Positions 21,158 through 32,559 of a stretch of 64,000 bases of DNA are shown one piece after another. Origin of the DNA: Anaspis maculata. Its lineage: Eukaryota; Arthropoda; Insecta; Coleoptera; Scraptiidae. A program made the position numbers and the translations under genes. The first letter of the stretch is position 1. Each line of letters starts with the position of its first letter. The stretch spans positions 14,036,892 through 14,100,891 of the forward strand of contig OX421964.1 in the NCBI GenBank assembly GCA_949128115.1, read 5' to 3'. Below the pieces are notes generated by a model. The model was not told where the DNA came from and did no database searches. It was given only the letters and a program-made list of their open reading frames with translations.

Positions 21158-21421
21158 CTATCTGATTTCAATGCTTTGCAATTTGTTCACGGTAATAGCT
21201 TCCATGATTTTTTCAAATTCACGAACGTTTGTATCAGTACTAGTTATTGATGTACCAAGGGTTTTAGCAAACTGTTCAACAGCTGCTAGAAAAGGTAACA
21301 GCCCGTTTTGAGAAATAAGTTTTCCAATAATAAAACTACGGCAATAGTCACGTCTGTGTTGAAAGAAGTAATCCTTAGAAACGTTACGCAATGTAGTATA
21401 GGTAACTGCAAGGCTCAACAT
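21158..21421 (-). CDS. Unrecognised 87-codon frame, doubtful
   Basis: From an ATG at 21421 to a stop at 21158 the composition is more protein-like than its surroundings: balanced residues, an amphipathic NGLLPFLAAVEQFAKTLG segment and a FEKIMEAITVNKL segment. I do not recognise a family. There is no splice acceptor just upstream, no partner exon, and a MITE directly beside it. It could be a remnant of a transposon protein or chance. Confidence 0.18.
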   Translation of the reverse strand: MLSLAVTYTTLRNVSKDYFFQHRRDYCRSFIIGKLISQNGLLPFLAAVEQFAKTLGTSITSTDTNVREFEKIMEAITVNKLQSIEIR

Positions 21422-21429
21422 CACACGAA

Positions 21430-23484
21430 AAAATTTACAACAACCAATAAATCATCAGGCTTATTGCCATTATTATCATTACGAACCGACTGAACACACA
21501 AGCCTAATATATTTTTTTTTATTTGAAGCAATGAGACTTAATCTTGTATCATGTAATTATGGATATCGCCCGTTTGACTTATAAAACAAAATTGAGACCT
21601 AGATAATTACGACAAGTAATAATGATAATCGAAGGCTGTTGCTTTGCACAAATCGAGAAAAATCCTTCGGGATAGAAAAAAATATCTGTTGTTGACGCTG
21701 AAGCTGCGAACATCATTTCGACACTCACTCACTAATCGAATCGGCAAACTTTGACGCTATGACTTTACTTAACTGCAATTAGCAATATTAACTAGAGAAA
21801 AATTGAGGGACAGTTTTAAAAATAATAAATAATGCAAGAAATGCCGTTGCTGGTTTCGGATGTTTTGTTTTGGTCTTCTGGCAAACAATTGGGTTTAATC
21901 AGGGGAATATATCGTCAATTAAAACTTTGTTTTGGTGATTCACTTTGTTTTGATGCTGACGGTGACGACACAAAACTAGAAATGCACTCCAGTTGCATTT
22001 TTGAATGGAAACACAACACTATACGAGATAGAAGTTTTGCCGAGCGAGCGAGCACATGCACTTATTCCACGACGACCAGCTAACCGGCGAGCGGCCGCGA
22101 GATAAAACTAAACAAAATGATATTTGTACGGGTATGAACGGCGACGAGAGACAATCACCAAACGTATAATGTGCTGTACAAACATCTCCCTACTCACACA
22201 CATACACATACATCAAAAACTCTCGCACTTCTTACATAACCGCCATGAAATCGAGAGCTTTGGCTTTTATATAGAATTATGGCTTTGAAATGGAATTATG
22301 TTGATGGAGCGAAATGTGGGAGTTTTCGAAATTTAGCCGAGTTTTCGCTTAATTGATTGCAGAGTCTTGAAAAATATATTTGGGCTATGCCAGGGTTGAG
22401 GGGGGGCTATAAATCATTCTGACAACGTGTTTTTTTGAAGCCGCGTGCTGCTCAAGACAAGAAAAATATTTACGCACTTTTCCGATAGTAGGTCATATGC
22501 ATGGGTTTATGTTCCAGTGCTTGAATCTTTTTTCCGACATCAACCAACATTTGGCTTCAAAACCTATCAATCCACCAAGCTAATTAACGTTTGCAAATAA
22601 TCATCGAATCATTAATTTTTTTGTTATTGTACTTGGCCCGTATCTTAATCATTAATTGGTCGTTACGATACGGTTTTTTGCTGTTTATTGGCATGCAAAA
22701 AAATTTCTAGTCTCCAATTTACGTTTCTCAAACAGCAAATATGGCTAAAAAAGCACAAATGACAGAATCTGTAAAGCTGGCAACGGTATCAGTACTCTAG
22801 ATTAAAGAAAAGCGTGCTGATGAATCCTTGAGAAGGACGAAACGTACGTCTGTGGGAAGGCCTGTTTTCGACTGCATGCAAATCTAACAACAAAAAAGCA
22901 ACTGTTACCAAGAAACGTAATTATTATGTTCATTGTAATCATTCAGTAGGCTACCTGCTCAATACAGGTACAATAGAAATTGAACAGCAAATTTTTTACG
23001 TCCATTATAAAACACCTTTGGACACCTTTCCACTTCCGGCTGTAAGTTCTATTGCCACACTATTCGTTATGATTTTTTTCTTATTCGAAACAAGATTTTT
23101 TCCTCCCGAAGCTATTATAACGGATAAACAATCAATAATCAAAATCATCCTTGGACTTTTTCGCTTGGAGATAAAGTGGCAGTCATGTAACTTTGTTTTA
23201 AAATTTTCAAACTCGAAACCTGACAAATAAGTCCGTTCGAACCGATAACGACGGGCGCAAGTTCGTGAACTCTAGCATTCTTGTTTTTGTTATGATTGTG
23301 CGGCGTTTGCGTCATTGTTAAGTCTATGGTTTTTGCCCTGCAAACCGCAGATTTCTCCTGATTTTCGCGATGATATAACAATGTCACTGGAAGCTTCATT
23401 TAATACTTCTTTTAACGAGATCCTTGTTGATGGGAAAAGTAAAAGCTTCGAAAAGCTGCATGAATATAAAATCTTACGACTTTT
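21430..23484. other. Intron; CpG-rich patch at ~22035-22160
   Basis: Mostly AT-rich unique sequence. The patch at 22035-22160 contains GCCGAGCGAGCGAGCACATG and GGCGAGCGGCCGCGAG (a NotI site), rare for this window. It may be an alternative promoter or 5' UTR exon of the minus-strand gene, but no start codon and splice donor pair could be fixed. Nothing else was recognised. Confidence 0.4.
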
Positions 23485-23750
23485 TTCGTTATGGTAAGTT
23501 ATGGAAAACATGTATTATTGTAGTTGGTGGATCTTCGCTAATGCTGTTAGGTAGTGGTGGCCAATTATGAAAATGATGTGTAAGCGCGGCGGTACTAAAG
23601 AAACTGGAACAAAAGTGTCCACTGCATGGTGTCTCGTTCAAACCAAATGACAAATGTCACATGATACCTAGCACAAGTATACAACTAGCTGCCAAGACGT
23701 TAGCATCAAGTTAGCATCGTACCATTTTGCACGGCTGACTGTGTGAAATT
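23485..23750. mobile_element. P1-family palindromic MITE, copy 3
   Basis: It begins TATGGTAAGTTATGGAAAAC, carries the core CGCTAATGCTGTTAGGTAGT and AAGCGCGGCGGTAC, and ends with CAACTAGCTGCCAAGACGTT, AGCATCAAGTTAGCATCGTA. The left arm is shortened compared with the copy at 48909-49465. Confidence 0.7.
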
Positions 23751-24044
23751 GATAATATTTATATCATCAATGAGGCAAAGTAGCCGTTTCAATTGGAAAC
23801 CTTGATCAAGGTGCCCCCCTATTCATTCCATGCAATAATAGATGATTACGAAAAACCCGTACCACAAAGTTTTTCGGTTTAAGTAGGTACCTGCTTGTAC
23901 GCATACACTGTAATTACTGCATTATGTTTTTCGCTCAATAAATGACGGCTTATTTATTTTTAAACCGTAATTCTGAAATAATTGCTTTTGTTATACCGTG
24001 CACGCGGTCCATTTTAGTGAAATATTCGCAAGGTATACTTGCAT

Positions 24045-24660
24045 GTACAGGGTGATTCAAAAGTGTCGGATCGAAACCGTACATGTTGTATGGAATCTTT
24101 TATGGAACCCACCAAAAATATTTAAAACATCCTTCGACTTTTATTTTCCAAGTTATGAAAGGTCAAGAGTGGTCCTTGTAGAAGTTAACTTCCGTTACTA
24201 GCCCCGTTACTTAAAAATATTTTAGAAAACTACCAGATTTCCATTCACTATACAGGGTGACTCATAAAGTGAAAGAATCCAATTTCCCTAAAAAAAAATT
24301 GTGAACAAAATTCCTTGCCCTGAAACCCTGTGATCTTCCGCTCTACATTGGTTGAGGGATCAATGGTTCAGTGGCATTTTTGAAGAAAAATATTTTAAGG
24401 TTTCTTCTGACTCACCCTGTACAGAAAAATTATTCAATACAGATTTCGTGGTTGGCATTTCTTTCTCGTAATAATTTTACAGCAAACTTCATTGAATTTT
24501 TTTGAAATAACAAAACTAGAAGGGTTGGAGGGACAACCCCTTTAAAAAATTGAAGCTAAAATGTTTCTTGAATATTTTTGGTGGGCTTCACAAAAAATTC
24601 CAGATACCACCTTATGCTTTCATAACAGAAACTGGATTAATTGTTTATTTTGACCATAAA
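24045..24660. mobile_element. Palindromic element with a nested MITE
   Basis: The left block (TATGGAATCTTTTATGGAAC, CCACCAAAAATATTTAAAAC) is mirrored by the right block (TTGAATATTTTTGGTGGGCT, TCACAAAAAATTCCAGAT). A smaller TA-flanked element (24253-24419) is inserted between the arms. The left end carries TACAGGGTGATTCAAAAGTG. Boundaries are approximate. Confidence 0.55.
24253..24419. mobile_element. 167-bp TA-target MITE (CAGGGTGACTCA)
   Basis: TA at 24251-24252, then CAGGGTGACTCA. The right end is TGACTCACCCTG followed by TA at 24420-24421. The terminal repeats are ~13 bp with one mismatch. Non-coding. Confidence 0.75.
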
Positions 24661-25859
24661 ATCATAAAAAAAAACATCAAATGGTACACGTTTCATCCTC
24701 GTATCTTACTTTTCAACCACTTTTTTTTCGAATAATATACTACTCAAGACAAAAAACAAGTTCAAGGCAGATAAAATACAAACGACTTTCCCTGAACAAA
24801 GTCGTAGATTCTCTCTAAGTTGAGGACTTCTCACCTACCTAATAGTTGTGACAGCAGAAAGCAAAATGAAATCGGTCGATTTTTTAATGACTGCTATTCG
24901 CAAAATTGATGAGAATTGAAGGAGATTTCATTTGTCAAAAGTCAACTGTGAGTCCCAAATCTATTTCTTTTTAAATATTTTTGAATGTTTTGGCTTCATT
25001 TGCTTCGCTTGTTGAAATAGAAATTTGCACAAACAAAAAGGTTTGTCGCTTGCTATGAAGGATGATGCATTTATTGCAGATCAAAATGTTTTCTGATCTA
25101 TGATTTAATTATTTAAAAATTGTTTCTTAATCACTGTCGCACTATTACAAACGTCCCTATGTGTATTCCATTAAAAAAATTAAACACATAGCTTAATTAC
25201 ATCCAAAGATATGACGATGAAAGGTCAAGAACAATTGGTCATTAATTTGTTTATAGACTGGAAAATATCTTGATTTACTATGAATGCATTATCTTTACAG
25301 CAAGCGACAAACTTTTTTGTTTAAGCAAATTTCCAGTCAACAGAATTTTTGGGGTTCACTGCTACCGGGCTTCCACTAGCCAATAGAGTCAAATTTCCCA
25401 GATTTTTTCGACCAAAGTTATGAATTTTCCCTGAGCAAAGAAATTCTCAAATAGCTAATAGTTGTGGTAGCAGAAAGCAAGATGAAATCGGTCTATTTTT
25501 AAAGCATCATGTAGCTGCACCTAACTGCTTTTCGCAAAATAAACCAAAATGGAAACAGGATTCTTTGTGAAAAATGAACTATAAATCCAAAATCGATTTT
25601 TTTGTTCAAATTATTCTTCAATGCCTTGGCTTCATTCTTTTCGCTAGTTTTATAAATATAGAAATTTCCATGAAACAAAAGTTTCTCAGTTTCTAGGTCA
25701 AAACGATTAACGAGGAAAAACACGAATTGCCTAACCCTCAAAAGAATTCTCACACTTTTCTTATTTTCTTTTGAGATTTCCTCACTTTCCCTAGCCAAAT
25801 TTTGGAAAAGTGTACATTTTTCACGCCATCTTACATCATTCAAAGCGAAGAGTATTATC
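24661..25859. repeat. Two direct copies of a dispersed ~250-bp repeat
   Basis: A block with CTAATAGTTGTGACAGCAGA, AAGCAAAATGAAATCGGTC and later TTTTGGCTTCATTTGCTTCG occurs at about 24830-25035 and again at about 25440-25680. Related sequence is in the foldback region at 46790-47000. No coding frame is supported. Confidence 0.6.
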
Positions 25860-28800
25860 TCACCCAATCTCACGCGACGCTCATCTCATCTCACGCCATC
25901 CCAGGCGCGTTCCTGTTTTGTCCCAAGCAATCCCACGCAATCATCCCACACGATCATTATCTCACGCCATTCTTTCCATGCCACCTACGCATGCATCCCA
26001 CGTGTTTCTCACGCCACCTCACGTCACCCACGACGACGATCCATCGGTATTATCTCGACCTATACACCGACCGCCATCCCAAGGTATCTTCCTCCACCTC
26101 CCATGAATACTCACGCTTTCATCCTCACTAATATACTCACGCTTTCAATAAATGTGATTGAAATTTTCAAGCAATCTCAAGTCATACCAAGCGACCTTAC
26201 GCCGTCCAACTCGGTTTCACGCGACCTTACGAGATATTATCACGCCTCAAGTAATCCCACGACATCTCACGCTATCCCACACGATCTCACGTCACCTCAC
26301 GCGATCTATTGTTATCATCCCAGATGTCGCGCCATCTAACACGAGTCTTCGCTACAATCCCACGCGATCTCACGCCATCTTATGCCGTCTCACGCTAGCC
26401 GAGGTTACCATCTGGCGAGATCTCACGCCGCTTCTCGATATTTCACTACATCTCAAGTCCTACGACACGCCATATCACGAGAATCTAAGTTATCATCCCT
26501 CGCGATCTTACGCCATCTCACTACATCAGACCAATCCCGTAACATTACCCCATATTACAATCTGCCGTGAAAATGGTAGGTGAATTTCGACTTACGTCAC
26601 GGCAATCAAAACACGCACATTCACGCACGTGAACATGTATGTCAAAAAAGACTCGCGTACGAGATATTTTCAATCACGCACTACACGACAACTCATTTGA
26701 GTACAGCGACAATAATTGCAGAATGCAAGCAACGCAAGATATTGACCAATTAGGTAGCAGTATAGCACAAAATGAGCCTTCGCTATTGGTCAATATTCTT
26801 AGTAACTTGCGTTCTGCGAGACTGCGCATCGCTCACGCTGCGCACGAACGTGGCACCAACCAAATCCCGTCACAAATCTGAGCGTGCTCACGCAACTTTC
26901 AGCTGTTATCTCCCGCGACGTCGGACCATCTCGCACATTTCTCACGTATCCTCACAGCATTTTTGCACACAATTCCACGTTATCATCCCATACGACATCT
27001 CACGCATGTCTACCTCAACATCTTGCGCGATTTCCTGTTATTATCTCACGCCAGCTTACGCGATCCTTCGCCATCATTCATCGTGGTTTCATGTGATCTC
27101 ACGGCGATTCTTCGGTAATATTCCAGGCGATCACACTACACCCGGAACTTACACGAGACGATTTTAAGAATCTCTTTCTCGTTCCAAGAAGTCACACGCC
27201 GTCATCCCACATGATCTCACGCCATTTCACGCAAGCCCTATCGTTTTATCATCTCGCGATATTCCACCTCAACTCAAGCCATCTTACTCATTCCTGAGCT
27301 GTTGTCTCACGCGATCTCTTGCTATATCATCCCAGATCTCACGCCGCCACACGCGAGCCCTCGCTATCATCCCACGCGATATCACGCCGTCTCACGCAAA
27401 CGGATGTCATTTCATGCGATTTTTCGTCATCATCCCACACGATCTCATGCCATCCCGCTCTGTCCCAAGCGATCCCATTCCAACGGTTCACCCGATCTCG
27501 CGTCAGTTTACGTAATCACTAGCCAACATCATACGTGAGGTGACGACATTCCACGCATAATTACGCTATCATCTCACGTGATATCACGTCACCTTACGTG
27601 ATGCTTCGCCGTCTCACGCAATCTCAAGCGATTTGACCCAATTCCATCCCGAAATCCACTCCGTCATTTCACACGATCACGCGTTATCCCTTGCTATCAC
27701 TCTTATCATCTCGCAAATCCCACCTTATCCTACACCATCCCAAGCACACCTTGATGAGCTCTCGCTATCATCACACGCAATCTTTTACTAGCATCTCACG
27801 CGATCTCTTGCTATCATCTCACGCTATCTCACGCGTTTCAACGCTATTTTTCGTCTCACGCCACTTGACGCAATCTTGTCAAATCCCACGTAATGTTACG
27901 CCATCATCATACGCGATGTCACGTCATTTCACGCAATTCCTTCCCAGCATTCCATATGTCACGTCCTCTCACGCAAACCCTCGCTATCTTCCAAGGCAAT
28001 CTCACGCAATCTAGAGCGATCCAACGCTGTCTCACGCAATCTGACGTTATCAATCCACGTCCTGTGATTTATCTGAGACACAATTCCACGCCACATTACT
28101 CGCACCTCACGCAATCTTTTACTATCATCTCACGCGATCTCTTGCTATCATCTCACGCTATCTCACGCTTTTCAACGCTAGTTTTCGTCTCACGCCACTT
28201 GACGCAATCTTGTCGAGTCCCACGTAACGTTACGCCATCATCCTACGCGATGTCACGTCATTTCACGCGATTCCTTCCTAGCAATCCATATGTCACGTCC
28301 TCTCACGCGAACCCTCGCTATCTTCCAAGGCAATCTCACGCAATCTAGAGCGATCCTACGCTGTCTCACGCAATCTGACGTTATCACACCACGTCCTGTG
28401 ATTTAACTAACACACCATCCCACGCCACATTACTCGCACCTTGCGCAATCGTTTATCATCATCTCACACTCTCTCACACGATTTACCGTCACTTTAATCC
28501 GTCTCAGGCGATCTGGCACGATCTTCGAGCCCTCGCTATCATCCCACGAGATCTTTTGCTGGTATCTCACGCTATCCCTTCCTTTATTGCCAAATGACAC
28601 GTCATCTCATGCGAGCCCTCGCTATCATCACGCTATCTCACAAGATCTTAAGTCATTTCACTCCGTCTCACGGGATCTTGTCCCGCCCCAAGCCATGCCA
28701 CACCATCATCCCATGCCATCTCACGTCATCTCACATGATCCCTTCGCTAAATATCACGCCATCTCACGTGAGCCGTCAGTATAATTCCACTCGATCTCTT

Positions 28801-29553
28801 ACTATCTAACACGAGATCTAACATCATTTTACCCCGTCTCACGTGATGCCGTCACGTCCCGTCCCAAGTAAAGCCGCGCCGTCATTTCACGCAATCCCTC
28901 CCTATCATGCCAAATGTCACGCCATCTCACGCGAGCCCTCGCTATCATCTCACGCGATCCCTTACCAGTATCTCACGCGATCTCTTGCCAGCATCTCACG
29001 CGATCTCTTGTTAGCATCTCACGCGATTTCTTGCTACTATCTCACGCCATCTCACACGGTCAAACGTCGTTTTACTTCTCACATAGTCTGACGTGATCTT
29101 GGAGCCCTCGCTAACATCCCACGCGATCTTTTGCAAACATCTCACGCTATCTCACACGTAATTTTGTCATTTTACTTCGTCTCACGTGATCTTGCCCCGT
29201 CCCAAGTAAGGCCACTTCATCATTTCACGCGATCTCTCCCTATCATGCCAAATGTCAAGCCATTTCACGCGAGCCCTCGCTATCATCCCACGCAATCTCT
29301 TCGTAGCATCTCACCCGATCTCTTGCTATCACCTCACGCTCTCTCACACAATCTAACGCCATTTTACTACGTCCCACGCGATCTGAAGCGATCTCGTCCC
29401 GTCGCAAACTATGCCACGCCATCACTCCACATGATCTCACGTCATCTCACGTGATCCCTTCCTATCATCTTAAATGTCACGTCATCTCACGCGAACTCCC
29501 TTCCTATCATCTTAAATGTCACGTCATCTCACGCGAACGACTCATAATTAGGT
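25860..29553. repeat. CTCACGC degenerate minisatellite, 3.7 kb
   Basis: Thousands of bases are built from variants of ATCTCACGCGATC, CATCTCACGC and GAGCCCTCGCTATCAT with a loose ~11-23-base rhythm. The tract is CpG-rich against an AT-rich genome and open in several frames by composition only (HAISRDLT-like peptides). A 334-bp higher-order unit repeats at 27776, 28110 and 28444. A foreign block with a small hairpin interrupts at 26580-26880. Confidence 0.88.
26721..26818. repeat. ~33-bp inverted repeat inside the CTCACGC tract
   Basis: GCAGAATGCAAGCAACGCAA plus GATATTGACCAAT on the left is mirrored by ATTGGTCAATATTC and ACTTGCGTTCTGC on the right, with a ~30-base loop. It may be a tiny MITE or a structured insert. 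Confidence 0.6.
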
Positions 29554-29554
29554 G
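29474..29554. repeat. 81-bp direct duplication, left copy
   Basis: From ATGTCACGTCATCTCACGCG to CATAATTAGGTG. It is identical to 29711-29791 and flanks the insert at 29555-29710. Confidence 0.9.
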
Positions 29555-29710
29555 TTATTGAATATCAATTAAGGAGGGAGTCACTTCAAGACGAACTCCT
29601 CAACGCCATTGTTTATATTATCATACCAAATACTAAAATATCTTAGGATAGTTGTATAATACACATGGATTCAATAAAAATTAAAAAAAAAAATAAAAAT
29701 AAATAAAAAA
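29555..29710 (+). mobile_element. 156-bp A-tailed retroposed insert
   Basis: A unique sequence ends in AATAAA-like and A-rich sequence (TTCAATAAAAATTAAAAAAA and a further A-rich run). It sits exactly between two identical 81-bp flanks. The structure is that of a short target-primed insertion with an exceptionally long target-site duplication. The source family was not recognised; it could be a severely 5'-truncated LINE or a SINE. Confidence 0.65.
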
Positions 29711-29791
29711 ATGTCACGTCATCTCACGCGAACTCCCTTCCTATCATCTTAAATGTCACGTCATCTCACGCGAACGACTCATAATTAGGTG
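29711..29791. repeat. 81-bp direct duplication, right copy
   Basis: Identical to 29474-29554. Confidence 0.9.
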
Positions 29792-30901
29792 CCTTCTACT
29801 CACCAAATCCCATACTACGACCTTAAAAGCTTTTCGGCCATCCTGCTCGAGTTCTCGCCATAAGTTTATGACATCAAGAGCAGCGATGCGACTGATTTCA
29901 CAAAACAAAACAAAAGGTGGGTTTTCAAAACAAATTGGTGATTAAAATATAGTAAGACTTGAGCTCTTCCAGCCTAAAGAATCTTTTCGGTTTGATCTTG
30001 GATGTCAATAGTGTCAACACTGTCAACGTAATGTCATCTGTCATCAATGTGCTGAAAGTGTGTAATAAGGCTGCGTTTACTGGATTAATGCGAGCGATTT
30101 CAAGCTGGAAGTACAAGGACTAAATCTTGACTGAATATTGGAGGCTTTTCGGCCCTTCCTGCGCCAAGTTCTCGTCCTCAATTTGCTAATATTCAGGCGA
30201 GTAACTTGTCGCGAAGCCCCTAACTATGATCTGGCTTTTCGGCCATCCTGCCCTCTAGTGCTCGCCCTTAGTTTGCGACATCAAAAGCAGCCATGAGGCT
30301 GATTTCACGAAACAGAAGATTTGATTTTCAAAACAAATGGGTAAATTGGAAGGAGTTCAGTATGAAACGATGCGAGTAACTGGTTTAGATCTTGAGTAGA
30401 CAGGGTGTTGTGTAGCCTCGACAGTTCTCCAGGTATTTCGACTTGTTTCTAGTTTCTCAAGTGAAATTTTGTCCTATGTCTGCAGCTTGGTTTGATAATT
30501 ATTACAAGAAATTATAAGGATCAACTTCTCAGTTTTCAAGTTGAGCTTTGACGAGCGCTGCGATTACATTCTGGATTTATGTGACTTTCTTGTGACTAAT
30601 TCTAACTCTAATACTAACTCTTGTAACTTGGAGCTTTACAAGCTTGGGGTTCTGTTCCTCTAGTATAGGGAATCTTTAGGCTTGGCTCTTTTAGATTACA
30701 GAAAGTCTTCAGCTCAACAGCTCAGTTAAGCAATGATTCAACAAGACTATATAAATAATATTGGTATTATTCTCCTGTTCAAAATGCAGCAGCACAGGAA
30801 GAACTTGTAGTAAACAAAGCTCTGTGAACTTTTCCTTACAGCATGTGCAATGGATAGGGAAAGAATTGCACCTACTTCTACTATTAAAGAAAAGCATTTA
30901 C
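29792..30901. other. Intron with a twice-repeated ~90-bp block
   Basis: AGCTTTTCGGCCATCCTGCT with GACATCAAGAGCAGCGATGC (29827-29910) is repeated as GGCTTTTCGGCCATCCTGCC with GACATCAAAAGCAGCCATGA (30230-30310). A partial third copy is near 30145. Otherwise no gene is seen. It adjoins the donor of the exon at 30902. Confidence 0.5.
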
Positions 30902-31096
30902 CTTTCGTCTGTCTTCTGGCGGGACACTGGCGTGCGATCGATTCCTGAAGATGTCCATCACTTTGGTCATGGGGCTCCTGTTGGACGAAGCCGCCGTCAC
31001 TGTGTGGTAATACTGAGTGTGCGAACTACCATCTCGAACCGGGTGAGCTGAACCGTCCCGGGGTGCTTTCGCTTTGGCATGCATCAGACCCGTATG
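30902..31096 (-). CDS. SNF4Agamma: Internal exon (65 codons) of the probable AMPK gamma gene
   Basis: The acceptor TGTTTCTCAG and donor AAG/GTAAAT bound 195 bases, phase 0 at both ends. The peptide starts HTGLMHAKAKAPRDGSAHPV, continues RDGSSHTQYYHTVTAASSNR, and ends SPMTKVMDIFRNRSHASVPP plus EDRRK. The IFRNRSHAS block repeats the F-R-x-R-S pattern of its neighbours (AFRARSNSD in the exon before, LFRSPLSS further upstream). Such Ser sites preceded by Arg suit 14-3-3 binding or basophilic kinases. The 393-bp intron to the exon at 31490 is the only short one in the gene. From memory, insect SNF4A-gamma long isoforms carry closely similar text (SPM-x-K-V-M-D-x-F-R-x-R-S); this was not checked by search. 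Confidence 0.75.
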
Positions 31097-31489
31097 CTGA
31101 GAAACACAACAAATGAATATTAGAGAAGTTGCACAAAATGCGTACCTAGAAGCTACTATTTTATAAGCAATTAAATTATTAGTACTGAGTCACGAGAAAA
31201 AAAAAGCAGAGAAAGGCCGAAGCACATTGGTTAAATGAGTTTAATGGGACAATGTTGTGATTAACAATTTTATTATTGTTTATGCTGCACCGCGACCCTG
31301 GTATAATTTCAAATGTTGGAAGCGCGCGGTGTATATTTGGTTGCATAACTCGACTTGCTGAACGCGGCATTCGCCGGCAATGATCTAGAAAACTCATCAT
31401 TTCAAGCGATTTGATCATCAATAGAGCTCGAGTGGAATTAGTAGATTGCTCAGAACTGTTTTTAAAAAATAAGCTGGATTTTAACTTAC
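31097..31489 (-). other. 393-bp intron
   Basis: It begins GTAAGT after the exon at 31490 and ends TTTCTCAG before the exon at 31096. No other feature was seen. Confidence 0.75.
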
Positions 31490-31876
31490 CAACATTGCAC
31501 TTCGCATGGACGCAATGATGACGCTGCCTTTTTTCTTGCTGGCGTCCGAGTTCGACCTGGCCCGGAAGGCGTCCAGCATGCCAGCCTTCTTGGGGCTCTG
31601 GATGTCGTCCGATTTTCGCCTCTCGGCAGAATTCGACCGCGAAGCCGACCCGCTCCTGCTGCCGCCCTTGTCCTTGTCCTTCTTCTTGTCCTTTTTCGAT
31701 TCGTGCTTTGAACTTTTGGCCGAAGACGCCTCCAGCTTCGCCTTCTGCTTGGCCATCTCCTTGGATTTCTGCTTGCTGTCGGATTTGGAGCCCCACGTGC
31801 CGGACCTGGGCCTCGGCATGGACTGGGGATCGACATCGTCCGAGGTGATGGTGGGCAGCGGTTGCGAACCGAGCTC
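31490..31876 (-). CDS. SNF4Agamma: Internal exon (129 codons), Lys/Ser-rich region of the probable AMPK gamma gene
   Basis: An excellent acceptor (T-rich tract, TTCCAG) and donor (TTG/GTAAGT) bound 387 bases, phase 0 at both ends. The peptide runs ELGSQPLPTITSDDVDPQSM, then PRPRSGTWGSKSDSKQKSK. A long Lys/Glu/Ala helix-prone stretch follows (residues ~33-70, with KKDKKKDKDK), then a GGSRSGSASRSNSAERRKSD patch. It ends SPKKAGMLDAFRARSNSDAS and KKKGSVIIASMRSAML. AFRARSNSD is a basophilic-kinase/14-3-3-like site. High local GC and strong codon bias contrast with the flanking AT-rich introns. The region is presumably disordered and regulatory and contains no catalytic or CBS domain. Gene identity is from remembered insect AMPK gamma isoforms, with an RS-rich scaffold protein as the alternative. 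Confidence 0.8.
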
Positions 31877-32559
31877 CTGGAAAAAAACGCGAAATATTAT
31901 AATGTTACACGATAACGTACACAAGTGAGTAATTTTACGATTGGCGGCGGGATCATTTATCGTGCATTACTGGATAGCGCTAATTGGCAGTGTTAATATA
32001 ATACTGTATGGCTCTCTCGGAAAACGTTACCTTTTGCGACATGCTGCGGTGAGACAACATTATTTCAGAGCGTCAATGAACGACAAAATAAACGTTTAGC
32101 GATAACGGCAATATATGTTTCGACGATGCTCACACAGCACGTCTGAAAACTGTATTTCAACAGCTGTGCTACTTTTTGTATTCGTTCGGGTAAAATTGGT
32201 TATTCTTTTTGGTTTTGAAAGAAACGTCGAGAATCCCTTATATCAGTTTTGACGCAGAAATGACTTTTAGCTTTTATTCAAACCGCGAAGTAAGAAAACT
32301 TTTCAAACGCCAGAAAAACATGACTTTCGTGTCATACTCCAGGGCCGCTCCAGTTTTGTTAGCAGGAGTGGCTTAGGTTAAGTCAACAGACAGAGAAAGT
32401 AGATGCGTAAACCAGTCACGGCCCAGTTGGATCTACCGTCTTTGTCTAATATTCTCGTCAAGCGTCGCCTTAGCTGCAGAAAAAAGTATATTATACACCA
32501 AAGGACTACAGTGCTTCTTTCAATCCCTGCAGTTTAATTCCAGTATTTAAAAAAAGTGC
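31877..32559. other. Intron, nothing recognised
   Basis: Upstream (minus sense) of the exon at 31490-31876. AT-rich, with no coding frame or repeat recognised until the ~160-bp array begins. Confidence 0.5.

Noticed and set aside
25802..29454. Many 60-150-codon frames with HAISRDLT-like repeats
   Set aside because: They arise from the repeat composition of the CTCACGC tract and shift between frames freely. No start context, splice signal or family supports them.
31506..31928. Plus-strand 140-codon frame and an alternative minus frame
   Set aside because: Shadows of the exon at 31490-31876. The phase-0 minus reading is the one bounded by acceptor and donor.
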